DNA of 7,261 nt from NCBI GenBank assembly GCA_003503535.1, contig DOCI01000173.1:125491-132751 (forward strand), written 5' to 3'. The DNA comes from Planctomycetaceae bacterium (lineage in GTDB: Bacteria > Planctomycetota > Planctomycetia > Planctomycetales > Planctomycetaceae). Below the pieces are notes generated by a model. The model saw nothing but the letters and a program-made list of their open reading frames with translations, had not been told where the DNA came from and searched no databases. The position numbers were made by a program, and so were the translations under genes. Of the stretch, positions 1-6,585 are shown piece by piece. The number at the start of each line of letters is the position of its first letter. Positions within the stretch are counted from its first letter, which is position 1.

Positions 1-23
1 CTGGGAGAGGGTTAGGGTGAGGG
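1..23. repeat. Fragment of a dispersed extragenic repeat (REP-like), inverted end
   Basis: The segment is G-rich on the plus strand. Its reverse complement starts CCCTCACCC and continues with TAACCCTCTCCC. This simple-sequence style is common in short dispersed intergenic palindromic repeats of many bacteria, including planctomycetes. The element runs off the left edge, so its full length is not visible. The reverse complement of its inner end (CCCTCACCC) resembles CCCTCAACC at 64-72, giving a head-to-head pair around unique sequence 24-61. No coding sequence overlaps it. The repeat family assignment is from recall and pattern, not from a genome comparison. Confidence 0.45.
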
Positions 24-61
24 AAAATCGATGTCTACTTTAGTATGAACGTCTAATACAA

Positions 62-104
62 ACCCCTCAACCGGCCTTCGGCCACCTTCTCCCCAAGGAG
101 AAGG
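62..104. repeat. REP-like palindromic intergenic repeat
   Basis: Two nested inverted repeats are visible: GGCC-TTC-GGCC at 73-83 and CCTTCTCC-CCAA-GGAGAAGG at 85-104, an 8-bp perfect stem with a 4-base loop. The leading CCCCTCAACC mirrors the GGGTGAGGG end at 15-23 in the opposite orientation. This is the layout of a dispersed extragenic palindrome. It lies downstream of the terminator of the adjacent gene, outside any reading frame that looks real. It could also fold in RNA, but no U-tract follows it on either strand. Confidence 0.5.
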
Positions 105-133
105 AAAGGCTATGCAATCATTTTGTTTTCACA

Positions 134-168
134 CAAAAAAACGGCAGTCCCAATGACTGCCGTTTTTT
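134..168 (-). terminator. Rho-independent terminator, possibly bidirectional
   Basis: ACGGCAGT (141-148) pairs perfectly with ACTGCCGT (156-163) around a 7-base loop. The stem is flanked by A7 on the left and T6 on the right. Read on the minus strand, the GC-containing stem is followed by a run of seven T, the classic intrinsic terminator form. It sits about 25 bases after the stop of the membrane-protein gene ending at 192. The T run on the other side means it could also stop plus-strand transcription, although no plus-strand gene is seen to its left. Confidence 0.92.
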
Positions 169-191
169 ATTTGACCAATAGTAGAGCTAAA

Positions 192-890
192 TTATTTTTT
201 CTTGGCTTTTTCGATGCGTTCTTCTTCTTTGCGGCCTTTCAGGGCCTGCAGTTCTTCGGATTGCCCCCAGAGATAAAACAGGAATCCTGCGACAACTCCT
301 ACGGCAGTGGCCGATAAGACCGCAGCCGGGCTATTAGTGAACGTTGAGTTTTCGGTGGCCGCCTGAGTCGTCAGGATCAAGCCAACCAGGCTGATAATCA
401 GTCCCTGAGAATCCGTTAAAATTTGTGAAAGACTGAAGCCGCCGTGCATTAAGACGGCTAGCTTGGCCAGAACAAGTTGAAGCGCAAAGCTGATGACACC
501 ACTCACCATAAACGTGAATGCCAACCAGTGAAACCAGGAAAACGACATGAACTCGGCCATCTTGTAAATTGGCTCCAGGACACCAGCCGAGTACTCCTGA
601 GCCTGTTCTGATTCGTCAACCTGTTTGGCGATTTCTTCGGTTTTCTTGTTCGCCAGATCGATCGCATCTTTGGTTGTGTCCTTAATTTTCTCAACCGTTT
701 CTTCAGTCGTTTCGGTCAATGTGGGAGCTGTGGATGTTCCTTCGGGAGTCATCGTTTCGGAAGTCGATGCAGGCGTCGCTTCAGTGGTAGTGACAGGATC
801 GGGAGCGGTGACTTCCGGCTGAGCCAGGCAAGTTGAGAACATTGCCAATGCAAAAATGGACATCAAAAACGGGGTGCGAAGTGAATTCAT
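192..890 (-). CDS. Signal-peptide-bearing multi-pass membrane protein, function unknown
   Basis: I do not recognise the family of this 232-residue protein. Residues 1-23 form a signal peptide with a likely cut after CLA (A23). C21 is not in a canonical lipobox, because it is preceded by FST. Residues 24-62 are a Thr/Pro/Glu-rich, probably disordered, segment. Residues 62-98 are rich in Glu and Lys and probably helical. Three hydrophobic segments follow at about 117-143, 161-178 and 189-208. The tail (210-232) is strongly charged and ends in a Lys-rich run. The layout suggests an inner-membrane protein with an exported N-terminal spacer. The start is supported by AGGAGA five bases upstream. 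A strong terminator follows, and 415 bases separate it from the phosphatase gene upstream, so it is probably transcribed alone. A role in signalling with the phosphatase is possible but not shown by the sequence. Confidence 0.85.
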   Translation of the reverse strand: MNSLRTPFLMSIFALAMFSTCLAQPEVTAPDPVTTTEATPASTSETMTPEGTSTAPTLTETTEETVEKIKDTTKDAIDLANKKTEEIAKQVDESEQAQEYSAGVLEPIYKMAEFMSFSWFHWLAFTFMVSGVISFALQLVLAKLAVLMHGGFSLSQILTDSQGLIISLVGLILTTQAATENSTFTNSPAAVLSATAVGVVAGFLFYLWGQSEELQALKGRKEEERIEKAKKK

Positions 891-1305
891 CTGGTTCTCC
901 TGAGCGCAAATCTTAGTGGGATTGGATGGGGTGAAATTGAAAATCCGTCGAAAGTCTCAACAGGCCCTCTCCATAGAGTTATTCGTACGAGTCACTTCAA
1001 TCTTAATCGATTTTTTGAAAAAGTAGACAGCTTTTGTGAAAGACTGGATCAAGGAATCATAAAATTTTACATATGGGCGAGAAATCAACATGCGATCATG
1101 TCACTTTGTGGCTGTGTTGTCGTGGCAACACGAAAGTTTCCCAAGCTTCAATCAGGTTGGAGTTCCCGGTGAATAGTAGACTCCGCATGGAGAGAGTATG
1201 CTCTCAGAGAAGAGGCGAGTTCGCCGGATTCATCATGTGCTGATTAACAGAGGAGGCGTTATTCGGAGGAGTTTGAGCGGGATGTCACTGAAGAAGACTG
1301 CCGTG
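891..1305. other. 415-base gene-free region
   Basis: No reading frame here looks real: the short plus-strand frame starting at 1198 runs antisense into the phosphatase gene. The region should hold the 3' end of the phosphatase transcript and the promoter of the membrane-protein gene. I see no convincing -35/-10 pair. The stretch 1005-1075 is AT-rich. A small inverted repeat, GTGTTG-(6)-CAACAC, lies at 1114-1131 and lacks a T-run. Two weaker ones lie near 1192-1205 (GAGAG/CTCTC) and 1213-1224 (GGCGA/TCGCC). None is a clear terminator for the phosphatase gene. Confidence 0.6.
896..901 (-). promoter_or_regulatory. Ribosome binding site AGGAGA
   Basis: Minus-strand AGGAGA followed by five bases (ACCAG) and ATG fixes the start of the membrane protein at 890. 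It is a near-consensus Shine-Dalgarno sequence, stronger than the site before the phosphatase gene. Confidence 0.75.
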
Positions 1306-2778
1306 TTATTCGGCCTTGATCAAAACCAGGGTCAGATCATCTTTTCTAGGACTATTCAGTCGAAAGTCGGACAAATCATTTTCCATTTTTTCTAAGCCAT
1401 ACTGATTGGGAAGCTGGCTTGCTGACCGGAATGATTCCAACAATCGCTCTCGACCAAAAAGTTCTCCTTCCGGACTTTGCGTGTCAGGTGCTCCATCGCT
1501 GTAGAGTAAGACTTGTTCGTTGGATTTCAGGTGGAGGCGTTTTTCTTCCCATTGAGCATCCTCATCAATTCCTAAAAGCATTCCAGTGCTGTTTAACAGA
1601 GAAATTTCATTCGAGGTATTGAGGAGATATCCGGGATCATGACCTGCACTTGCCCAGCAAAACTCAAAAGTCTCAGGATTCCAGCATCCCAGAAACATCG
1701 AGGCAAAATTCCCGGGTAAAACGGTTCTGACAAATCGCCGATTGATTTCGGAAATGATTGAAACGGTATCGAAGGGTGGCTGTTCTGCAGCTGAAAGCAG
1801 GAGTGATTTCAGCATCGTTGCTCCCATCGCAGCTGGTATGCCGTGGCCTGTAACATCGGCCAGACAAATGAGCCAGGTTCCATTTGACAGGGGAACAAAA
1901 TCGTAGTAATCACCTGCAACGAAATCGGCTGGTTGAAACAGGTGAGCGGCCTGCAGGCCCGGCAAGCGAACCTCAGATGGCAACAGGTATTGCTGAATCT
2001 GCTGAGCTTTGACCATTTGCAACTGACGTTCACGATCATTGTTCTGCAAGGTTTGGCTCATCGAATTAATGGCCTGCGAGAGCCTAAGCATTTCATCACT
2101 CTTGAACAGCGGAGACTCCGCTCCAAAATTACCAGCTGCGATTTCATCGACCGTTTCCAAAAGCAAATTCAGCGGCTTCCCAACCACTTGCACTAATACG
2201 ACATTCACAATCCCCGCAGCGATTAAACCGAGTGAACCCAGTACGAAAAGCTGTAACTGGAGATCCTGACGAATCGTTTTGCGGACGGCGTTTAAGTTTT
2301 CTGAGACATAAACAGTAATCCCATCTCCTGCATAACTGGCAGCAACCACCATGTGGTCCGCAGCCTGCTCACGATGATCTTTGGATACAGCGGCTTTGGC
2401 AATCGTTGAAAATAATTCAGGAGGTTTATCCAGATGTGCTTGAGCCTGGATCAGCTTTCCATTGATCTTCACGGCGATACTATGGCATTGCAAAGTCGCT
2501 TTTCGCATTTGAGCACAAACGGTATCAATATAGCTCTGAATATCTGCGGTATGATGATCGCTCTGGAGGTGACTGGCGGCACCGTGAATAGCAATTGCTT
2601 CATCGTTAAGGCTGAGATACTTTTTGTGGACTTCATTTTCCATTTCACTGCTGTATCGAAATATCAACAGAGCAATAATGGCGATGCCCAATACGCTATT
2701 AACGATTAGCAACAACTGAAAGCTGATTGACCAGGGTCGCGTCCCATAGTTCCACCATTTCGAAAACAACGTCTGCAT
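1306..2778 (-). CDS. Membrane-bound HAMP and SpoIIE/RsbU-type PP2C serine phosphatase
   Basis: This 490-residue inner-membrane signalling protein probably dephosphorylates a serine or threonine on a STAS-type anti-anti-sigma protein or similar partner. TM1 is at about 18-41, an extracytoplasmic sensor segment at 42-175, TM2 at about 176-198 and a HAMP linker at about 197-250. A short helix ending in QQYLLPSE leads into the phosphatase domain (about 283-488). Metal-binding motifs are present: VAGDYYDF (D290), LADVTGHG (D308), ASAGHDPG (377-383), YSDG (D428) and RKDD (D480, D481). The usual DGVTEA stretch reads DGAPDT here, a mild deviation outside the key Asp. All expected acidic residues remain, so it is likely active. 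The sensor segment has two Cys (C88, C98) and no ligand domain I can name. The start is the first ATG after the 2828-2865 terminator; its Shine-Dalgarno is weak (GGAAA). The true substrate is not encoded in the window. Confidence 0.93.
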   Translation of the reverse strand: MQTLFSKWWNYGTRPWSISFQLLLIVNSVLGIAIIALLIFRYSSEMENEVHKKYLSLNDEAIAIHGAASHLQSDHHTADIQSYIDTVCAQMRKATLQCHSIAVKINGKLIQAQAHLDKPPELFSTIAKAAVSKDHREQAADHMVVAASYAGDGITVYVSENLNAVRKTIRQDLQLQLFVLGSLGLIAAGIVNVVLVQVVGKPLNLLLETVDEIAAGNFGAESPLFKSDEMLRLSQAINSMSQTLQNNDRERQLQMVKAQQIQQYLLPSEVRLPGLQAAHLFQPADFVAGDYYDFVPLSNGTWLICLADVTGHGIPAAMGATMLKSLLLSAAEQPPFDTVSIISEINRRFVRTVLPGNFASMFLGCWNPETFEFCWASAGHDPGYLLNTSNEISLLNSTGMLLGIDEDAQWEEKRLHLKSNEQVLLYSDGAPDTQSPEGELFGRERLLESFRSASQLPNQYGLEKMENDLSDFRLNSPRKDDLTLVLIKAE

Positions 2779-2827
2779 TACTCATTTTCCAAGGCTCATA
2801 GTCTCAAGTTGATTATTGGTTTTAGCG

Positions 2828-2865
2828 AAAACACTGCCCAAATGCGAACAGGATTTGGACAGTGT
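2828..2865 (-). terminator. Probable intrinsic terminator of the ABC exporter operon
   Basis: A 13-base arm at 2853-2865 and its partner at 2831-2843 enclose a 9-base loop. On the plus strand one position is an A-C mismatch. In minus-strand RNA the same position becomes a U-G wobble, so all 13 pairs form. The minus-strand stem ends in a TTTT run (2831-2828) followed by CGCT. The T-tract is short, but stem length and strand asymmetry favour a minus-strand terminator. It sits about 166 bases after the permease stop at 3032 and 50 bases before the phosphatase start. Confidence 0.7.
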
Positions 2866-2945
2866 CAGATTTGATCATTTATGATTTTCGAATATCAAAG
2901 TGAATAATCATGCTAAGCCACTTCTGCGATAGCGATTTCCAGGAT

Positions 2946-2976
2946 GACTCCCTTAACGAGTCGGATTTTTCGACTC
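2946..2976 (-). other. Overlapping alternative hairpins in the 3' region after the permease gene
   Basis: Three copies of one short motif occur in alternating orientation on the plus strand: GACTC (2946-2950), GAGTCG (2958-2963) and CGACTC (2971-2976). The middle copy can pair with either neighbour, giving two mutually exclusive small hairpins of 5 and 6 bp. They lie 56-86 bases after the permease stop. No T-run follows. They may protect the 3' end of the transcript or be chance. Confidence 0.35.
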
Positions 2977-3031
2977 ACCTTAGTTCACTTCAACGCCTCA
3001 TCGCCAGCTATCGAATTGAAACTTGCAGGTA

Positions 3032-4174
3032 TCAGGGTTGCCTTAATGCCATGACGATTGGCGTTCGGGCTGCCTGGATAGCCGGGATGATTCCGGCCAG
3101 TACTCCAACTATTGCAGAAACCAGTAAGCCAGCGACTGCCAGGTGGATTGATGGTCGAAAGGCAATCGTGACTCCTTCTGCTCCAATCGCCAACCCGCCC
3201 CAGGCAAGGATGGAAAGAGCGAATGCGGTTCCCAGTATGCCTCCAGCCAGGCACAGGAGCAGGCTTTCCGCGATGACGATACGAAAAACGCGAGCGGGAC
3301 GAACTCCGACGGTCTGCAACACGGCGTGTTCCTTAATTCTGTCCTGAACAGCCATCACCGTTGTCGTCGCAACCAAGGCAAGTACGAGACCGACGCAGGC
3401 GTAGCCAAGATAGTGGGCGAACCCAATCAGGTCGACCAGGTCAGAAAGTGTGCTTGTCTGAAAGGCTCCTTTGCGACGGGTGGTCGTGGCAACCGGTCCT
3501 GCACGGAGCGCCTCGTCAATTGAAGATGCGACTTCATCGGGATCTGCATTCTCCGTGAGATGGACTTCATGTTGGGTCACCAAACCAGCCGAATCGAGTC
3601 CGCGTGTGTATTGCAGGAATTCCAGTCCTGTGTAAATTAAATTCTCTTCTGCGGGAATATGTGACGAGAAGATCCCCACTACCTGGACATCCAGATCGCC
3701 AATCGAGAATTGATCGCCCGTCTTGAGGTTTCTCCGCATCGCCACGTTTCGCCCCACGATTGCTGCATCGCGACGACTTTCGAATTCGCTCCAGTTACCT
3801 GAGGTCAACTTCAGATTCCGAGCCGTCTGCAACTGCTTTGGCGGTGCACCGTTGAAGACCACGATATCGAGACTTGCCCGACAGTTATTGGTCCAAACCT
3901 GCACGGGCATCACATCTTTGACGCCGGGAATCTCAGCGATTCTTCGCGCATAATCTTCAGGCAATCGACTGCTCGTTGGACAGAAGCGGTTTTCCTGAAA
4001 GACAATCAATGTGCGTTGTGCATCTTCATCGGAAGTCAGCCGTTCGAGCCCCTCTTGAACAGAACCGACAAAGCAGAACACAAACATCGCCACAGCTGCA
4101 CCGCTGACGGTCAGCATCGTGCGCGCTCGATGCCGCCAAATCCCTTTGAGGACGTAAGAAACAAGTCGAAACAT
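3032..4174 (-). CDS. ABC transporter permease, FtsX/MacB/DevC family
   Basis: This 380-residue inner-membrane subunit belongs to the class that couples cytoplasmic ATP hydrolysis to movements of a large periplasmic domain. TM1 is at about 17-38, a periplasmic MacB-core-like domain at about 40-245, and three more hydrophobic segments at about 250-275, 296-330 and 343-365. The motif [16 protein letters not shown] (285-300) between TM2 and TM3 and the C-terminal [18 protein letters not shown] (361-378) are typical of the family. C65 and C98 (FCPTSS and NNCRAS) in the periplasmic domain could form a disulfide or bind a ligand. ATG overlaps the ATPase stop by one base (TAATG) and a strong GGAGGT precedes it, so the two genes are translationally coupled. 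It is the last gene of the operon. The length fits DevC-like permeases and is shorter than MacB, which has a fused ATPase. Confidence 0.93.
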   Translation of the reverse strand: MFRLVSYVLKGIWRHRARTMLTVSGAAVAMFVFCFVGSVQEGLERLTSDEDAQRTLIVFQENRFCPTSSRLPEDYARRIAEIPGVKDVMPVQVWTNNCRASLDIVVFNGAPPKQLQTARNLKLTSGNWSEFESRRDAAIVGRNVAMRRNLKTGDQFSIGDLDVQVVGIFSSHIPAEENLIYTGLEFLQYTRGLDSAGLVTQHEVHLTENADPDEVASSIDEALRAGPVATTTRRKGAFQTSTLSDLVDLIGFAHYLGYACVGLVLALVATTTVMAVQDRIKEHAVLQTVGVRPARVFRIVIAESLLLCLAGGILGTAFALSILAWGGLAIGAEGVTIAFRPSIHLAVAGLLVSAIVGVLAGIIPAIQAARTPIVMALRQP

Positions 4175-4908
4175 TATTGACCTCCAGTCAGTTGAACATG
4201 TTGACTGGAATGGGGTGCATTTGAATGACTGGAGTCAGTCTCATGAATTTTTCCTTCGTTGAGCACCATCTGACGGGAGGCAATCTGCGATGCTTCACTG
4301 TCGTGCGTTACCATCACGAGAGTGATATCGAGTTCTTGGTTTAGCCGTTGCAACAGAACCTGAATCTGATCGCTCGTTTTTGTATCCAGACTTCCGGTCG
4401 GTTCATCGGCAACGACCACCTTAGGATGAGCCACGATGGCTCGAGCAATGCCAACTCTCTGTTCCTGTCCTCCGGACATTTGACGGGGATAATGATCGGC
4501 TCGATCGCTGAGCCCGACCGCTTGCAGAGCAAGTTCGACCCTTCGCCGTCTTTCTGCAGAAGTCAATGGCAGCAATAGAGTCGGCAATTCGACATTTTCG
4601 TAAGCAGTCAGGACCGGAATTAAATTGTGCGTTTGAAAGATATACCCGAGATTAGCAGCCCGCCAGTCGGCCAGTTTACTCCGAGAGAGTTTCGTCACCT
4701 CCACCCCATCGACAACAATCGTTCCCTGATCCGGCTTGTCGATGCCACTGATGAGATTCAGCAGCGTACTTTTCCCGGTTCCGCTCGGTCCCATGAGCGA
4801 AACAAAATCGCCCTGATGAATATCCAGATCGACATTATTCAGCGGAGAGATAACTTCACCTCCCTTGCTGAACGATTTCGAGAGATTGCGAATTTCGACA
4901 AGTGCCAT
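4174..4908 (-). CDS. ABC transporter ATPase, LolD/MacB/DevA family
   Basis: This 244-residue cytoplasmic ATPase powers the exporter. All catalytic elements are intact: Walker [10 protein letters not shown] (40-48), Q-loop [10 protein letters not shown] with Q92, signature MSGGQ (144-148), Walker B VVVADEP with D168 and E169, D-loop SLD (173-175) and H-loop H202. TAYENVELP (101-109) after the Q-loop is characteristic of the LolD/MacB group. The body ends near G219. The last 25 or so residues are a polar tail with four His (H222, H228, H233, H237), longer than in many LolD-type proteins. The start is supported by AAGGAA six bases upstream. The stop is shared with the permease start. It lies 42 bases after the membrane fusion protein gene, so the three genes are almost certainly co-transcribed. 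DevA-like or MacB-like function fits the neighbours better than lipoprotein sorting. Confidence 0.96.
   Translation of the reverse strand: MALVEIRNLSKSFSKGGEVISPLNNVDLDIHQGDFVSLMGPSGTGKSTLLNLISGIDKPDQGTIVVDGVEVTKLSRSKLADWRAANLGYIFQTHNLIPVLTAYENVELPTLLLPLTSAERRRRVELALQAVGLSDRADHYPRQMSGGQEQRVGIARAIVAHPKVVVADEPTGSLDTKTSDQIQVLLQRLNQELDITLVMVTHDSEASQIASRQMVLNEGKIHETDSSHSNAPHSSQHVQLTGGQ
4180..4185 (-). promoter_or_regulatory. Strong Shine-Dalgarno GGAGGT inside the ATPase gene
   Basis: Minus-strand GGAGGT is five bases before the permease ATG. It is formed by the Gly-Gly codons of the last ATPase residues (TGGQ, stop). Its first two G are also the end of the hairpin arm at 4184-4208, so access may depend on translation of the ATPase gene. 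Confidence 0.8.
4184..4208 (-). promoter_or_regulatory. Hairpin overlapping the permease ribosome binding site
   Basis: CCAGTCA (4184-4190) and TGACTGG (4202-4208) are perfect inverse complements separated by 11 bases. In minus-strand RNA the 3' arm ends in the GG that begins GGAGGT. Folding would partly hide the permease ribosome binding site until ribosomes finishing the ATPase open it. The stem lies within codons of the ATPase tail, so it may be coincidental. Confidence 0.4.
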
Positions 4909-4914
4909 GATGCG

Positions 4915-4920
4915 TTCCTT
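4915..4920 (-). promoter_or_regulatory. Ribosome binding site AAGGAA of the ATPase gene
   Basis: Minus-strand AAGGAA lies six bases upstream of the ATG at 4908, in an A-rich, poorly structured leader. It supports that start. Confidence 0.7.
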
Positions 4921-4929
4921 TATATTTAT

Positions 4930-4944
4930 GATCGCCCTGCGATC
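4930..4944 (-). other. Small intercistronic hairpin between fusion protein and ATPase genes
   Basis: GATCGC (4930-4935) and GCGATC (4939-4944) form a 6-bp perfect stem with a 3-base loop in the 42-base gap. No T-run follows on the minus strand (ATAAATATAAAGG), so it is not a terminator. It may mark an RNA processing or stability point. Confidence 0.4.
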
Positions 4945-4950
4945 TTTCTC

Positions 4951-6513
4951 TCAGTTGCCCAGCGAGGCTTCTCCAGCAACATCCACTGCAGCGCCTGGTT
5001 TCAGTCCCTGATGTCCTGAAGCGATAACTTTGGATGTCGGATCGAGTCCGCTGGCGACTTCCACAAGTTCTTCCGTACCAGCCTTTCCAAGCGTGATTGA
5101 TTGCAGTTCGGCTGTTCTGTCTGCAGTCACAATCCAAACCGAGGTTCCCCCTTCCGATGTAATGATCAAATCTCGCGGAATCAGCAGCCGCTCAGTTTCT
5201 TGCACATCTACCCGCTGCGATTCTGGCACTGGTGGTGCCAGGAAGGTCGCGGTGACCAGCATTTCGGGTCGAATCGTAGTCGGTGGGTCATCAATTGCGA
5301 CCTTGACTTCCAGCGTGTTTTTCTGAATATTCGCAGTCGAGGTCGGCAATAGCACTCGTCCCTTGATCGGATTTTTTGAGGAAGCGGTTTGGATTTCGAC
5401 TGGTTGTCCCGTTTGGACAAGTGGGACATCCTCAAGACGGACATCGGCCCTGACCTGCAGTTTTGCCGGTTCATACATCGTGACGACCGTGCTTGAACTT
5501 TGCCCGGCTGACGATTCCATTCCCATCACGCGCGATCCCGGACTTGCGACGAGATTGAGCACAAGGCCTGCAATGGGACTGCGAACGGTCGTGCGATCGA
5601 GGTTCAGTTGTTCTTTTTCGACAGCCAGTTCGGCTTCAACGACACGCGTTTCTGCATAATGCTGTTTAGCGCGGGCATCATTGAGTTGTTGTGATTCCTC
5701 AATCAAAAGCTCAAGTTGAGAACTCAATGCGGCGACTTTTTTCTCCAGAGTGGTAACTTCTTTTTGGAGATAAGGTCTTCTCTGATTGAGTTCTGTCAGT
5801 TGCGATTCTGCATCGGAGTATTCGGCACGAGCCTGCTGAATCAGCCGACCGGCGACTGCCTCTTCAGCGGCCTGTTTTCCTTCGTAATTCTGTTTTGTAT
5901 AGAGCAAGCGAGCTTCGGCAGATTTGATCAAATGGGGAAGTTTCGCAAGAGTCGTTCTTGTCTGAGCCAGCGACGATTCCGCATCCGCCAGAATTGCTTC
6001 CAGATGGACCGGGTATTTCACACGAAGCTCTGCGGCTTTGAAATCAGCTTTTGCACTTTCGAGTTCCGCTTTTCTCAACTGCAGTGTTGTTTGTGCTTGT
6101 CGGAGCGCGAGTTGGGCGTCGATGTCGATCAGTCGAGCAACCGGCTCTCCTTTGTTCACAGACTGTCCTTCCACCACCAGGAGTTCTTCGACGACTCCCT
6201 GGGCAAGAGCCGCCACGTTGATTGGTGTCGGTCGCGGTTCCACCCAGCCTGCCGCCTGAAATAAGGGCGTTCCTTGCTGCTGGACTTCCGCTCGGCTCGT
6301 CAACACGGGGATAACTGTAACTTCGTGACGAGGCATCAGTTGCTCACTGATTGCAACAGACAACAAGGCAACAAACCCCAACAGAATCCCACCAGGAATC
6401 AGGTAGCGCGTGAGCAATGGCTTTCGCCGAGCTTTTGGCCCTGCGGTCGACTTTTCAGGCCGATCGAGTGCCAGTTCACGCAGGTCGAGTTGAGGTCGTG
6501 TTGCTGATGTCAT
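4951..6513 (-). CDS. HlyD/MacA/DevB-type membrane fusion protein (periplasmic adaptor)
   Basis: This 520-residue protein is anchored by one N-terminal TM segment (about 36-55) and links the inner-membrane pump to the outer envelope. After the TM comes the first lipoyl half with [28 protein letters not shown] (residues ~101-128). A long Ala/Glu/Gln/Lys-rich coiled-coil region follows at about 129-306. The second lipoyl half carries [21 protein letters not shown] (309-329). A beta-barrel domain starts near 352 ([15 protein letters not shown]) and a membrane-proximal domain with [10 protein letters not shown] lies near the end. The roughly 180-residue coiled-coil is long for a MacA-like adaptor. 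I chose ATG at 6513. A frame-consistent TTG at 6525 would add four residues (MDQK) but has no Shine-Dalgarno, while GGATCAG precedes the ATG weakly. The gene lies 72 bases after the lipoprotein and 42 before the ATPase. No outer-membrane channel gene is in the window. Confidence 0.92.
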   Translation of the reverse strand: MTSATRPQLDLRELALDRPEKSTAGPKARRKPLLTRYLIPGGILLGFVALLSVAISEQLMPRHEVTVIPVLTSRAEVQQQGTPLFQAAGWVEPRPTPINVAALAQGVVEELLVVEGQSVNKGEPVARLIDIDAQLALRQAQTTLQLRKAELESAKADFKAAELRVKYPVHLEAILADAESSLAQTRTTLAKLPHLIKSAEARLLYTKQNYEGKQAAEEAVAGRLIQQARAEYSDAESQLTELNQRRPYLQKEVTTLEKKVAALSSQLELLIEESQQLNDARAKQHYAETRVVEAELAVEKEQLNLDRTTVRSPIAGLVLNLVASPGSRVMGMESSAGQSSSTVVTMYEPAKLQVRADVRLEDVPLVQTGQPVEIQTASSKNPIKGRVLLPTSTANIQKNTLEVKVAIDDPPTTIRPEMLVTATFLAPPVPESQRVDVQETERLLIPRDLIITSEGGTSVWIVTADRTAELQSITLGKAGTEELVEVASGLDPTSKVIASGHQGLKPGAAVDVAGEASLGN

Positions 6514-6537
6514 TTTCTGATCCAAAATGAGAGACTG

Positions 6538-6573
6538 GAGTGGAGCCGCCCGATAAAACGAACGGCTCCACTC
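6538..6573 (-). other. Strong intercistronic hairpin between lipoprotein and fusion protein genes
   Basis: GAGTGGAGCCG (6538-6548) and CGGCTCCACTC (6563-6573) are an 11-bp perfect inverted repeat with a 14-base loop, filling half of the 72-base gap. On the minus strand it is followed by CAGTCTCTCATTTT, not an immediate T-run, so full termination is unlikely. It could shield the upstream message from 3' exonucleases, act as a partial terminator, or be a processing site giving more lipoprotein than pump. Confidence 0.65.
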
Positions 6574-6585
6574 GTTCTCGTTCAG

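Noticed and set aside
1..104. CRISPR array or transposon end
   Set aside because: No regularly spaced direct repeats, no transposase frame and no target-site duplication are visible.
1114..1131. Inverted repeat as terminator of the phosphatase gene
   Set aside because: The stem is only 6 bp, it is 175 bases from the stop, and no T-run follows on the minus strand.
2910..3347. Plus-strand frame of 145 codons overlapping the permease 3' end
   Set aside because: It lies mostly antisense to the well-supported permease, its translation has no recognisable motif or coherent hydrophobic pattern, and no ribosome binding site precedes it.
5716..6264. Plus-strand frame of 182 codons opposite the membrane fusion protein
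   Set aside because: It is antisense to the coiled-coil coding region; its Phe/Leu/Cys-rich content is what the complement of Glu/Gln/Lys/Ala codons gives.
6514..6525. TTG start adding four residues to the membrane fusion protein
   Set aside because: No Shine-Dalgarno lies at a suitable distance; the ATG at 6513 is the simpler start, although TTG cannot be excluded.
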